From Symsagittifera roscoffensis (Eukaryota > Xenacoelomorpha > Acoela > Convolutidae): a stretch of 64,000 nucleotides of DNA. Location of the stretch: NCBI RefSeq assembly GCF_963678635.1, contig NC_087066.1, forward strand, positions 58,484,312 to 58,548,311, read 5' to 3'. The notes under the pieces are model-generated. The model searched no databases, was not told the DNA's origin, and was given only the letters and a program-made list of their open reading frames with translations. Of this stretch, positions 1-11,697 are shown piece by piece. The first letter of the stretch is position 1, and the number at the start of each line of letters is the position of its first letter. Made by a program: the position numbers and the translations under genes.

Positions 1-1150
1 TTTGCCTTCTCGAAATTTTCGAACCAACAGTTCACAACAAACCATCCACGCGTGCAGGAACACAAGGCCTCCCAGTGACACACTGATTGCGAAGACAATC
101 AACAAAAAACATTAGATAAAAGCGCAAAAAACCAAGTAATAGAATGCGAATCATAACCAGAAGCAATCGAAACAACTAATTTCATTACTATACTTTACCG
201 CAAGGTCCGCGCTACAACACTTGTAAGCTAAAAAATTTACAGATAAAATCTCTGAAAATTGCTGTAAATATCAAAAAAAAAACTGAAAAGATCACGAATC
301 ATATTACCAAAGTCAAATTGAACGACTACAACAACTCAAACCCATAGATTGAAAAAAAAAAAGAAATGAGACATTTATAAATAGTCAAACACAAAGAAAG
401 CATTCGCACACTTGTGAGTTTTCACGTTTTCCCTGAATCAACAAATCAACATCAGCTTATCAACAGCCCTTATCATGGCGCATTTGGATGAGTAAAAACT
501 TATTTACATCAGGTTGGTATAAATGGTCCATCAAATTGTAAAGCTAGCACAAAAACATTAGGTCTTGAGAAATAATGTTTTTAATTAGAAATTTCAACTC
601 TAACAAAGTCAGCTCACACAAAATTTACAGGATGACACTATGATATAAACAGGGATCCGCTCACCTTGTAAGAATGATCAAAGTTTTTGCGACCCCACAA
701 CTCACACCCAGTTAACAATTGTTTGGTTCCCTGAAGAAACATTCACCACTTTTCTAGTAATTAAAATTCAAGCACGAATAACTAAATTTCACAAAAAGCA
801 TTTCATAAAAAACATACAATTCACGCAAGTATATCTTCATCAAAAACGCAACCTACTAGTACCTATTGAAAAACAGAAGGTATTTAGAAAAAATTAACAC
901 CTTTTTTGAAATAGACCCAGAAACAGAATTCGCATGTAAATAATGATAATGGAAGCCACTATTTAAAAACCAATATTCCGAAACCCTAGTTGAGTACAAA
1001 AAAAGACTTGATATGAAACCAAGAAAACTCATAATTTCCGAGCACGCCACAAATCAAAATAATGGCAATGAAAACCTTTAAAAACCAGGTAATTTACAAA
1101 AAAAACAAGGAACAAACTGATAAAAAACTTCCACAAAACCGTGACAGTAC
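1..1150. other. Left flank outside the inverted repeat; no gene seen
   Basis: AT-rich sequence with no counterpart that I can see at the right end of the window. Only one short open frame (856-1050, minus, 64 codons) occurs and it has no recognisable motif. It may be host DNA or an older decayed repeat. Similarity to the right arm begins abruptly near 1151, at ACGCTTGCAA. Confidence 0.5.
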
Positions 1151-1369
1151 ACGCTTGCAAAGACTATCACTAATGAAACAAAAATTCTGGAGCAATCCCT
1201 TGTGATACACATCTAGACATGAAAATTGACTAAACAATAAAATGAAAGTTTCAAGAAAAAAACACTCTCAGAACTCTAAACACTACATCATCTTGTAAAA
1301 AAGAAAGAAAACAAAAATCACATTAACACTATCAAAACTGAAAATCATTTCATTTAATTCAAGTTTCTC

Positions 1370-1895
1370 AGGTAGAATTAAAAAAAAAGAAATATTGAAT
1401 AAATTGCGTAAAATCTACACAAATTATCAGTTTTTTGTAGTTTTCTGTGAACCATTCGCCAATATTTTTTGTAAGAAAGGAACAAGTTGTTCTTTTTGAC
1501 CCAAAGAATCAGCAAAGTAGTAGGTTTTGTTCAATCGAGCTATCATGATCCAGTGTTCCCCTCTATCATTGCTTGGAGCTGAGTTGATGATTGCAAAAGA
1601 GTACTTTGTTAGCTGAGGTACTTTATCAGAAGGGTAAGATCCCATGTACTTGAACCTGAGTTCAGCAATTCTTTCAATAGTTTATCGAAGTGAAAAACTA
1701 TCCATCTTGGCAATTGTTAGCTGTTTTACATCTAAAAACAAAGAAATATATGAAATATACTTTTATAGCTTTTGCATTCTTCGACCAAATTTCCTTGGAC
1801 AACAGTGTGCAAAATTTTCTGTGAGGTCAGTGATACTTAGTTTGTAGTATTTTGTATCCGTTTGAGTTCAATAAGTTTTTGCCCTAAATGAGACA
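1370..1895 (-). pseudogene. Adenain-like cysteine protease remnant (Polinton-2, left copy)
   Basis: The frame at 1427-1645 holds the core of a Maverick/adenovirus-type virion-maturation protease (C5/Ulp1 fold): PQLTKYSFAIINS, then GEHW with the catalytic His and YFADSLG with the acidic residue. The frame ends before the catalytic Cys. A Cys-x-Phe-Tyr-Ala-Ile-Tyr motif follows within about 20 nt in another frame, so the gene carries a frameshift there; the right-arm copy has the same break. The N-terminal part (1646-1895) is also disrupted. A GT...AG interval of about 54 nt with a T-rich end just upstream could be a short intron. In related elements this enzyme trims capsid precursors. Confidence 0.75.
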
Positions 1896-4800
1896 CATTT
1901 TGCATAATTTTCGTTTTCGATTGCATAATTTTTCATTTAGTCTCCAATATTGTTTCTTCCAAACTCAGTGTTTTTGAAAATTGGAGGAAAGTTGGCAAAT
2001 TTTGATTTCAGCTCATCTGGAAAAATTAAATCGCATTGAACATAACTAAAAAGGGATCCATCTTTTCTTTTTGCTAGAAGGGAGTATGTAGAAAGAGGTA
2101 TTTTGTAGGAAAAGTAGGTTCTGACGTGTTTTTTGATCTTGTCATCGGTTTGGAAATTTTCCCACCACGCACATTCGCACATTTCTTTGACTTTGTATCC
2201 TTCTCTTTTATGTATTCCCGTCTCATATCATCCATCTCTCTCTTCTTATTACCTCGTTCAATATCCTGGTCGGTTAAGGAGGGTCGAGCTTCTTGACAAG
2301 AACAGAAGTGGTAGTAACATCGCATTGCTTCAAACACTGTCTTACATTGATCACAATAACCGTCCACATTAAAACAACCGATTTTTTTCTGTTTACCAGA
2401 TGTGAAAAAAACTCAGTTTTACATTCTGGTCTTTTTTCTTGGTAAAAAGACATGACCATATTCTCAAAGTTGCGTGTTCGATTATGTCTAGCCTTGAATT
2501 TCTGCATATCAGTGTCAAACTCCCATCTCGTGTACAGTCCTGTTGGCATATCTTGGCACATTGAGAAGGGGTAGAGCTGGCTTGCATCAGTTCCAACTAT
2601 CGATTTACAAACATTTGATGATTTTCTGATGAATGTCTCATCAACTACAGCTTTTCGAGTGAAAACAATGGAAGGTCCACCAGTCATGTCTTCTCAAATT
2701 TTTTCACGCATCTTTATCACTTTCGCAAAATGGATAAATATTGTAATTTTGTAGATTTGTGTGGACATATGTTTGCTAGATTTGGAAGCGTACATCCAAG
2801 TTTTAACACATCTATCACATTGTTATGATAAAACTGAATCATTTTTTGCACTGTTTCCACAGTTGGAACTACATCCTTGTTATTGTACACTGCCAAAAAA
2901 TCTTTGGACTTAGACATCCAGTTTTTCTTCCGAGTCTTCTTCTTAATTTGAAGCTTTTTCAGTGCTTGTTGTTGACCAAGACCACTGTTTCTCGCCTTCT
3001 CATAATCTCATTTCGTTTCGCTAGCTTTATAGGCTTTGAGAAAGGAGTCTAGAGTAGTTGCCCCACCCAGAAACTTCCTTATGTCGAAAAAATGTACATC
3101 TCCAAACTTGAAGGAAATGGAATCGTTTGCTTTTTTGATGACTGATGTTTCTTGTTCTTTATCGCGAATCACATAGGGGATTATGTAGGAATTGATTAAT
3201 ATCAAATCATATCTACCACTATTAAATCCAAAAGGAGGTTAAGTATTTACATATCTCCCCAGGTGTTGTTTCAAATCGATGAGTTGGTTTTTCTGAATTC
3301 GCAAGAATTGTGTTGACATATCTGCCTCTTCCGGATCTTCTCAATGCATTCGTCTTTGTACGCAAATTTGTTATTCGAATATTTCTTACCTCGTTTGTTT
3401 AGCTGATCAAGATCTTTTTCATTACTTCATTGACAGTTACTTCATTATTTTGAAATTTTTGCTCTAGCTTACTTTGTTCAGCCAACAGTTCGAAGTTGGT
3501 TACAAAATCGATTATCAAGTTCTGTGGATCCTTGTTGTACAAAAAGATGGGTTCATCAATCAGATTCGATGATATAGAGACTGAAATTGATACTTGTTTT
3601 CCGATCGAGGAAGTAGTTTGCGCCTCTTTTAGTTCTTCTGGTGGAACACAAATCTACTCAAAATCAAAAATTGGTGAATTTTTGACAAGCTTGTTTTTTT
3701 TTCAGAAACTGGAAGATTGAATCCTTCTAGCTTTTCAAACAAGGTTTCGCGAAGCTCATAGACGTTCTTTTGGTACATATGTCCCACTCGATCCTTGCAT
3801 CTCAGGAGATGCTGATTGAAGTGGTCTGATTTAAGGAAAAAGATGTCACAGCTAGGGCATTAAAAGCACTTGAATAAAGTATCTATATTATTTGTACGAA
3901 AGATCTGATTGTTAAATCTCAGTAATTTAGCTGTTTTCTTGAATTTTCCAATATTTCGTCGAGCTAGTTCTCCTACATATTCACTTTTTGGATATCAAAA
4001 TTGTATATAAAGATGTTTCTTTGAAAAATTTCCGCGACAACAGGTAAGTCGTCTACTGAAACGCCACAAAAACTTTAAGGATCATAAACAGATTTTGATA
4101 TAAAATCTGTAAAGTATCTTGAAGTGTGAGAGTCGAGATCATTGTGTCCGTTCATGTACATTGCAAACGTGTGGAAAAGATCAAAGACAGTTCACTTGCG
4201 TATGTCGTAGTAAAGGTTCGGGTAAGACAGAGTCCGGACATTGCATTGGGATGTTTTTCAGCAAAGCAGCAAAATTTTTCACATTTGTGATCAACTTGAA
4301 TCTTCATTTTGTATTTTGACGTTCTTGGGTATATTGCTCCACAAAAACAAATTTTTCTACTTCTTGAATTGTTATCAAATCCGCTTTCGCACACAGCAGT
4401 AAGTGGGATCTTTCAAACAAATCTTTACTTTCATTGATGTGGAAATATCGATTTTCACCAGTCTCAATACTTCGAAGAACAAAACCCAGAACAATGTTGA
4501 TCTTTGCGGCAGAATCGAGCTTGTTGAAGACTTCTTCAAGTTTCTCGTTGTTTATTTTAGTGTCTAACTTGGACATTTGGAAATTAAATACCTTATATCT
4601 CCCATGTTTCATCTCTGTATCCATCAGAAATCATTGAGAAGCACTTAGTTCCTTCTTCATTTTCTTACCATCGTCCCCTTCTTCCTCCAAATTTCTGTTC
4701 AAAGCGCTACAGTATCACTGGGCTTCCGCTGTTTTGCTCCATGTTCCTTTCGCCGAGTTGTTGGAGAGAGTAGTAACTTGGAAACTCTTGTTTAGAGAAC
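1896..4800 (-). pseudogene. polB: Protein-primed DNA polymerase B, PolB2 (left copy, decayed)
   Basis: Fragments at 4304-4624, 3008-3205, 2717-2917, 2274-2687 and 1937-2182 follow, in order, a Maverick type-B polymerase: the N-terminal region, an exonuclease motif FDFE, the segment FKFGDVHFFDIRKFLGGAT, palm motif A (DASQLYPFSM), and the Cys/His-rich segment VDGYCDQCKTVFEAM with YYHFCSCQEARPS. Breaks include an in-frame TAG directly after FDFE, a TAA further upstream, several frameshifts and a deletion of roughly 40 codons near 3,000. The protein stops shortly after SKFANFPPIFKNTEFGRNN, so the second half of the palm with the DTDS motif is absent. Family identity is sure; function is lost. Confidence 0.85.
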
Positions 4801-5626
4801 TCTTGTTAAGCAAAAGTCTATTTAGAGAGACAGACTTATTTAATCAAGGAATTTAATTTTGAAACGAGTATTGAGTTTTAAAGCTATTAACTGCTGAATT
4901 ACCTTTAACTAAAAAAAGTTCTATTTATTTAAGAAAAAGAAAATTTGAAGTTAATAAGAAAGTTATATGATAATATATTAAAAACTCTTTTTATTTCTTA
5001 CAGGGTTCTCAAATTTGCAAAAATCCTCAGCAAAGTTCTTTATTTCTTCGTTTCTTTAAAATTTTTCAAAATTGAAAATCCTGCATGATAAGGTTTGGAA
5101 CAAGATTTCCAGAGATTTGCTTTGAAAAATTATCTCAAATCTACATCAAAATCAAAAAACTAGACTATCAACTCAAAAATAAGCAATTTCTCCTTGATTA
5201 CATACCCAATTTTTAATTAACTTGATGAGAAAAATTGCAGAGATGCTTCTTTTGTTACTTATTTCGGCAATATTTCTTATTTTTACAGCAAAAAACGTTT
5301 GTTCATTTGTTTTTGTAATTGCTTTCGTGTATAATTTTACTTATTTGGAAGATTTAAGTCTTTAAAAAGGTCTTTTGATTTGAGTCGACAGCTAGAACAA
5401 AAATGAACATGTGTAAAAATACCAAAACTGGAGCTTTTTTTTGATTGGACATTTCGGAGATATTCTTCCTCCACTTTTCACATAAAATTTAAAACGATAT
5501 GGAAACTTTGCATTTTGCCTCAAGGGGTATTGCAAACAGTTAGATTTAATTTCTAAACTCTTAGTTAAACTTTGTTTTTGCGCATATTCTTCACATTTTT
5601 TTTACTGGTGTGAGTTGTATCCATAG
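4801..5626. other. Inner part of arm L, noncoding
   Basis: No convincing gene. Bases 4,801-5,190 have no match in the right arm, where the PolB2 N-terminal zinc-finger segment lies instead, so the left PolB2 start has been replaced. Bases about 5,200-5,440 match the right arm inverted (58,780-58,960) and also occur directly repeated inside Polinton-1 at 11,160-11,380. The Polinton-1 terminus begins at 5,627. Confidence 0.6.
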
Positions 5627-5920
5627 AGTGCGTTAGGATCGGGGGGGGTTGTCATACATGGATGATCATTAGGTATAAATCATAATGGTCACCATGTATT
5701 AAATGATCAGCAATGGTCACTATGTAATAATCCTAATTGTCACCAAGTATAATTTTATACCTAATGGTCACCATGTAATAATCCTAATTGTCACCATGTA
5801 TAATTTTTACCTAATGGTCACCATGTAATAATCCTAGTTGTCACCATGTATAAATTTATACCTAAAAGTCCTCATGTAAAACTTCGGTATATTAGTGAGT
5901 ATTCCCAATGAACGTTGTGG
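5627..5920 (+). repeat. Polinton-1 left terminal inverted repeat
   Basis: Begins AGTGCGTTAGGATC followed by eight G and TTGTCATACATGG. It matches the reverse complement of 49,191-49,382 through to AACGTTGTGG, after which the two ends diverge. It is about 102 bp longer than the right copy because it has two more minisatellite units. Confidence 0.9.
5678..5866 (+). repeat. TIR minisatellite, about 51-bp period
   Basis: Repeats of a unit made of two similar halves, each centred on GTCACCATGTA and separated by TAATCCTAATT or TAATTTTATACCTAATG. About three full units are present here and one in the right TIR. The GGTCACC cores are near-palindromic, as expected for protein-binding sites, but no factor can be named. 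Confidence 0.75.
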
Positions 5921-6260
5921 TTACATGTTTGGTGCGGGAAAGGATTTGCCAAATCTCCGTTCTGAAATCAGCTGGAGTATTTAACTGCGCTATAGACTGT
6001 TTGCTCAACTCTTCTTAAAACTTTGATTCAACCTCAAATTACATACAAATACATACAAAAGTATGCTAAAGACACTATCGCTTAAATGAAATTGTTTATA
6101 TCCCAGATTAACTGAGTTTCAAAACTGAACAAAATCTCGCACCTAAATACACACTAAACACGGAATAGCGGTAGGTCAAATTTTATGTACAGACAATTCT
6201 CATATTAAATAACTGAATTTTATTTAGTATACAAAGGTTAATGTGGTGTTTTTTTGTGTT
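5921..6260. other. Subterminal noncoding segment
   Basis: No gene. Bases about 5,990-6,290 are repeated at 11,385-11,690 with few changes. The segment borders the 3' end of the PolB1 gene. Confidence 0.6.
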
Positions 6261-9200
6261 TTAATCTATTCGTCGATTTTTTGACCGTGGTTCTCTTACT
6301 TCAACTGCTTCATAATCGAAAAACGAAACGTTGAAGAACGACAAGTCGTCCTCGTCGGAAGTATTGGCCTCCAGATCCGCGATATCCCCGCTATCAATAT
6401 CACTGTCGTTGGTTTCTGCTGACCGAATCAGACCGGGGTCTGGAGTTTGCCAACTGCTATTGACCTGGTCCATCAGTTGTCGAAGCGAGCGATGTGATTG
6501 CGTGTTCTCAAAAGCGAAACTAACCCCAGAGTATTCATCGTCAATTTCCGGATGGTCCCAATCAACGTTTTGAGTGTTAGCGAATTCTTCAGACACTACA
6601 TCTAGGAAATCGTACAATCGCACGACACTGGCCGTTGACGATCTTCAAAAAATGGCATCCATTTTTCCAAATCGTCATTGTCAGTTGGGTCAGAATTAAC
6701 AGCGGCTGTGTTGTCATCACTATCATCAATGCCAATCACAGTTTGACCCACGATGTTTTTGTGACCGTAGGGAAGAGTCTGCTGACCATCATCGAGGATG
6801 TAGCGTTTGTCATCAAAAGCTGATAACGATCTTTTCGTCGAAGTCACAGTTTGCAGATTGTGTGGCTAGGATGCGATTCGACTGTTTTCAGTTTTGAATA
6901 ACGAGCCAGAGGTCAAAGTGTCTCGATATCGCTGATGAGTCAACATCTTCTGAGCAGCTTTTGATACACCTTTGGCTGACAATTTTCTGCAGTCTAAATA
7001 TATAATTAAACGATTACTAACCCATTTAACGATGATCACTAATGTTTTTAAAAAAAAATGGAATCTTCTTTTTTTTATGGATGCTACATCAACTTGAAGT
7101 CCAGGTGCAACAAAAAATGACATGAAGGCCAGGTGTGACCTTAAATATTAGACATCATTAAAAAAAATCAACAATCAACACAAAAAAATCAACACAAAAA
7201 AAATTCACCGACAAAAAAATTTAAAAAAATTTTTTTTTTTGCCGACAAAAAATTTTTTTCCAAAAAAATTTTCGCCGACCAATTTTTTTTTTAATTGGAC
7301 CACAATTTTTTTTTTCAAAATAAAAAAACACTTTTTTGCCCGAAAATTTTTTTTCAAACAACAAAAAAAATTCGCCCTCAAAAAAAAAATCGCCCACAAA
7401 AAAAAATAAATTTTGATAAAATGAAATTTTTTCGCCCACAAATAAAAATTGCCTTCCGAAAAAAAATCACAAAAAATCAAAGTTTTTTGAAATTCGTGCT
7501 CATAAATAAGGCAAATTGAAATTAATTACTTCTGGGAAAAATGGAATAAAGCTTGGTTTTGAGGGATAAAAACTCGGTTATAATGTCTCCTGGAAACTCA
7601 TCCTTGAATTTTAAAATAACCATTTTGTTTCTCGGGTCGTAGAGAGGTTGGTTTTTCGGGTAATTTGACAAGTCAAGTTCATTCAAAGTGTTCCTTTTTT
7701 CGGAAATTTCGCGGTATAAATCTTCATTTTTTGACTTGGTACAGGAGACTGTCTGTATCAGAATACAGTAGTTGACATTCAAAATATCGTAATGAAATTT
7801 ATACATGTGAAATTTTGCTAACTCAAGAACACTAGCTCCCACAATTGTTGGGACATCCCAATAGATTTTTGTTGGATTCGAAGTGAACGCTGCCAAGTTT
7901 TCTCCAAAAATTTTGTAGGATTTAAATTCGAACGCTCTAATTTCTCGCAAAGCGGCATGATAATCTCTAACTATCCGAACAAGCATCCGTTTGCGCTTCG
8001 ACTCACATGTTTTCCCATAAACACAATTGTTCAGTAGTTTGTTCAAATCATCCTCAATTTTATTTCTAGCTTGCTGTCGTTTGGTCGTGTTCAGTGTGAT
8101 GTTTGGTTCTATCCATGCTTCTTGTTCAAACTTCGGCACACGGTGCACTTTTTTAACTTTAAGTCCCAACCTAACAAACAGTTGCAATAGTTTGTAATGA
8201 ATTGTATAGTTTGACTTGTCTGCAGTAACTTTTTGGTCTTTCCAATTGAACGTCTCGCAATGTGTTGATTTTTCATCTGCTCGAGTAAATTTTTTTGGTA
8301 GGGACTCAACCAATCCTGGGGTACATTTTCTGTAGTAGGGGCTAAAGGGTAATCTTGATGATTGTTATGCAGTTCTTCTGGGTACTCGAGATCAACTTCC
8401 AGTATAAATCCAATCAAAGAGTCTTCAGTCATGTTGAGGATTTGGTTCACAATCAACTCGTCTCCTCTATGCTCTATTAACTCAAAGTTACGCACCAGTA
8501 ATTTCTCCGTTTGCATGACGCCGCCATAGAGGTTATTTGCATCGATGATAAACCCGTAGGTGCTAGGTTGATCTGGGTTGAAGTCGGGGAATTCTTTGTT
8601 GTTGGCTTTGAAAAAGCGACTATGGAACACGGATGCAGTACCACCTCGCATCATATTCTCGACCATTTCGAGATGCCTGCGGTCTGATAAAAGCTGAACA
8701 TTCGAGTCTTTGCAGATACGTTTGAAGGCGTCTCCAGCTAAGTTTGAAGCACTAAAATAGTGCGCACAGTCCAGGTCATAAGTTTGGTGAATAATTTGTA
8801 GAAATTCTCAAATACGCAAGCAAGAAAAAGTGTATCACACTTGAGATACAATTTTGATAATCCTCCAAGTTCTGACATTTGAACACTCTAAAAACTTTCC
8901 TTGCATGTTCCAGATCCGCTTGTGAAACTGCAACTTTTCCTCCATTCAGAACCTCGGACCAATTTTGCAAAGGAAGCAGTTCTTTTTCTGCAAATTTTTC
9001 TCTTCTGGTCATGTATGAATAAGAGTAGAAACCTCTTTGACGTATCAGACACCGTTGCTCCTCCGTCTCGTTTGCAAAAAACTTGTTCAATATTGACATT
9101 TTTTCCGATGGTAGATTATCAGCCAATTGTTGCAGGGAAGAATTCAAAAACTCACATGAGTCAATGAATCTGAGGTATTCAAAATTTTTTTGCTCAGATC

Positions 9201-11132
9201 CGTTCTTCCTTTTTATAGTTTTAATTAGGACTCCAATGCTTAACAATATATATTTTTCGTCGGTGCTAGGTATAACACTCATTGTACTTGTTGGCACGCA
9301 TTCATTCAATGCTAGACAAATGTGGTGAAGGTCATAGTTCTGGATGTTATGTCCAAAGACTGGGGTGAATTTTACAGTTCGTCTCGCGAGGTTGCATTTT
9401 TCATGTGCCCATCCAGAAATTTTCCAGAAAAACGGCAATGGTCAAGACATTTTTCGTGCTCAATGGTAAAATGTATACAGCAAATCCAACATGTTGATGT
9501 GTTTTCTTTATTCAACGATTCTTGGCTTTCTAGAAATTGAGAAAACCTTCGCTTTTCATCATATATTTTTCTCGCCAATTGATGCAACTGATTGAGAAAC
9601 TTTTTCATGCATTGATCAGAGCTGTCATAGTCAAAAAAGTAGGGCTGTGAATTTCCGTGTTCAATTACAGCCAATGAATACCCACAAGCTTCGTGCTTTT
9701 GTACAACTCGGGTTGATGATCGCGATGGATTATCAGGACAAGAATGTACAGGTTTCAGAAATGATTCGAAATCAAAATAAATCACAAGTGGTACAAACCA
9801 CAAGGCCTGGAAGTTTTTGAATTCGTATCTGTTGGTACCTTTTTCTGCTGAAGGCATGACTACTAGAGCAGGTTCAGGCTCTTTGCAACACGGTATGTGT
9901 TGCTCGTGAGTTTCATCGCTCCAACTAATGTGAGAGCAGTGTCTACAAAAACGTGCAATTGGGTGATAATTACACCCTTTGATTTCGCAGATGAACTTTA
10001 ACAAATCGATTATAAGTACATAGTGATGATTTGCAGGCTCATACAAGAGAAGCAGGTCCATGTCAAATGTTTCAGTTTGGATTCTGTTATCTTGGTTTAG
10101 TCGTTTTGAAATATACATAGGCAACAAATCTCCCTTGTGGTACTGGAACGCATTTACCCGCACGTCGTTAAGTTATTCAAATTTTCCAATTGAAGCGAAA
10201 CTCATGGGTGAATTAAAATTACCTTGGGCTTTGTGTGCACTTTCAGCAGTGTATGTATCAGGTTGTGTCCGCGCAGCTGCTGGGTTCGCTTTTTGTTGAT
10301 CAGTTAGAAGTAGGTCAACACCATGCTTCAGACTATAAGCAGCGGTAAAGCAAAGTTCGAAGCAATTATTATCTTCGTGATTTCTAATGTTTATCAAATT
10401 CTGGGACATTTGAATTCGAAAAGGCAAATCAATATAAGATGACCCACGGATTGGTGAAAACTTTGCAAGTTTAACAAACGCTTGAACTACGTGTTGCAAA
10501 ATCCAACCGCTTCCATAAGATGCAAAAGTCTCCAAAACCGCTTGCATTTTTTCGACCATTTCAAAAAACTTGTCATCTTCTAATCCCAAGCTCATCACAG
10601 GTTTCATATCAGAATTTGCATAAACGTCAACCCGCTCGTCGTGCTCAGTTTTACTAGAATCATTTATTACTTTAGGTTTTACCAAACCTAAATTAGTGCT
10701 GAACTGAACTTTTCTAGGTCCTTCTGCAACTCAATCGATTATGAGCCTTTGAATTTCATCTTTTTTCTCTTGCATAAACTGCAAACAATCAATCGGTTGA
10801 TTTTCATCCATGGGTTGGTTTCCGCCGATCACATACGTCTCAAGAACACCGAAAAAAGCAGACTCACTTTTTTGAAGACTTTTGCCGTTGATTTCGTCTT
10901 CATCGACACCATCCACATCACCGAGAGCAGCATTAGCAGCGGCACTTGTAGTGGCTAAATCAGCAGAGGCAGCTCTCATAACAGGAAGACCATGGCTTGC
11001 TAGTAAATGAGCTGATAAGTTTTTGGCCGAATGAAATCCCAAATGACAATAATCACAAACACTCCAAGTTGACCATGAGTGTGAAGAATATGTTTTTGTA
11101 AATTTGAGAGCATTTGAGCCGGGAATGAACAA
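6261..11132 (-). pseudogene. polB: Protein-primed DNA polymerase B, PolB1 copy 1
   Basis: Read on the minus strand from 11,132: a zinc-finger-like segment (VCDYCHLGF), MSFASIGKFE, LLLYEPANHHYVLI, the exonuclease motif YFDFESF, CWICCIHF, GHNIQNYDLHHICLAL, RFIDSCEFLNSS, RGGTASVF, palm motif A (IDANNLYGGVM), motif B region (NNCVYGKTCES) and the C-terminal RSLSAFDDKRYI with LPYGH. An acidic tail follows at 6261-6623. Disruptions: in-frame TGA near 10,730, in-frame TAA near 10,170, frameshifts near 9,400, 8,800, 8,200, 7,760 and 6,610. The DTDS of motif C (7748-7759) is out of frame with its neighbours. The true zinc-finger start is missing, because copy 1 is joined at 11,132 to DNA from outside the element. 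The complete start survives in copy 2. Confidence 0.9.
6994..7529 (-). other. Candidate intron of PolB1 containing A/T-run repeats
   Basis: On the minus strand the open frame ends PRSN-stop at 7,522, while the C-terminal coding resumes at KLSAKGVSK near 6,985. Removing GTAATT (7,529) through ATTTAG (6,994), 536 nt, would join both parts in phase 1 with no shift, which suggests a spliceosomal intron. Inside, 7,150-7,480 is a degenerate array of long A and T runs separated by GCC(C/G)ACAAA-like spacers. No other gene is seen here. Alternatively the stretch is an inserted repeat that happens to fit. Confidence 0.45.
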
Positions 11133-11697
11133 TCATTGCATCGATAAAAATTAGCATTTTCTCATTGATTACGTACACAAATTTCAATTAACTTGATGAG
11201 AAAAATTGCAGAGATGCTTCTTTTGTTACTTATTACGGCAATATTTCTTATTTTTACAGCAAAAAACTTTTGTTCATTTGTTTTTGCAATTGCTTTCGTG
11301 TAAATTTTTACTTATTTGGAAGATTTAAGTCCTTAAAAAGGTCTTCTGATTTGAGTCGACAGCTAGAACAAAAATGAAGTCGACAGCTAGACTGTTTGCT
11401 CAACTCTTCTTAAAACTTTGATTCAAATTCAAATTACATAAAAATACATACAAAAATATGCTAAAGACACTATCGCTTAAATGAAATTGTTTTCATCCCA
11501 GATTAACTGAGTTCCAAAACTGAACAAAATCTCGCACCTAAATACACACTAAACACGGAATAGCGGTTGGTCAAATTTTATGTTTAGACAATTCTCATAT
11601 TAAATAACTGAATTTTAGTTAGTATACAAAAGTTAATGTGGTGTTTTTGTGTTTTAACCTATTCGTCGATTTTTTGATCGTGGTTCTCTTATGTTTT
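11133..11697 (+). repeat. Chimeric block: arm L sequence joined to Polinton-1 subterminal sequence
   Basis: Bases about 11,160-11,385 repeat 5,200-5,410, which lies outside the Polinton-1 terminus. They are followed directly by a copy of 5,990-6,290 (inside the element) and, at about 11,690, by a copy of the PolB1 region beginning near 8,665. The TIR and the PolB1 C-terminus are missing from this copy. It is what remains of a tandem duplication that began in flanking DNA. Confidence 0.75.

Larger units (their letters stand above)
1151..5626 (+). repeat. Outer inverted-repeat arm L (half Polinton-2)
   Basis: The reverse complement of this segment is recognisable at 58,690-63,496, with the same genes in mirror order: protease remnant, then PolB2. 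The outer boundary is sharp: the left begins ACGCTTGCAAAGACTATCAC and the right ends with its near complement. Arm differences include about 370 bp present only on the right (62,945-63,310), about 120 bp of PolB2 missing on the left near 3,000, and a left-specific stretch at 4,800-5,200. The termini are not the AG...CT seen in Polinton-1, and no target-site duplication is obvious. Confidence 0.85.

Noticed and set aside
856-1050. A 64-codon frame in the left flank
   Set aside because: Short, AT-driven, no motif, no upstream signal.
7205-7519. Phe/Lys-rich open frames in the A/T-run region
   Set aside because: Low-complexity translation of A and T runs on both strands; no protein-like composition.
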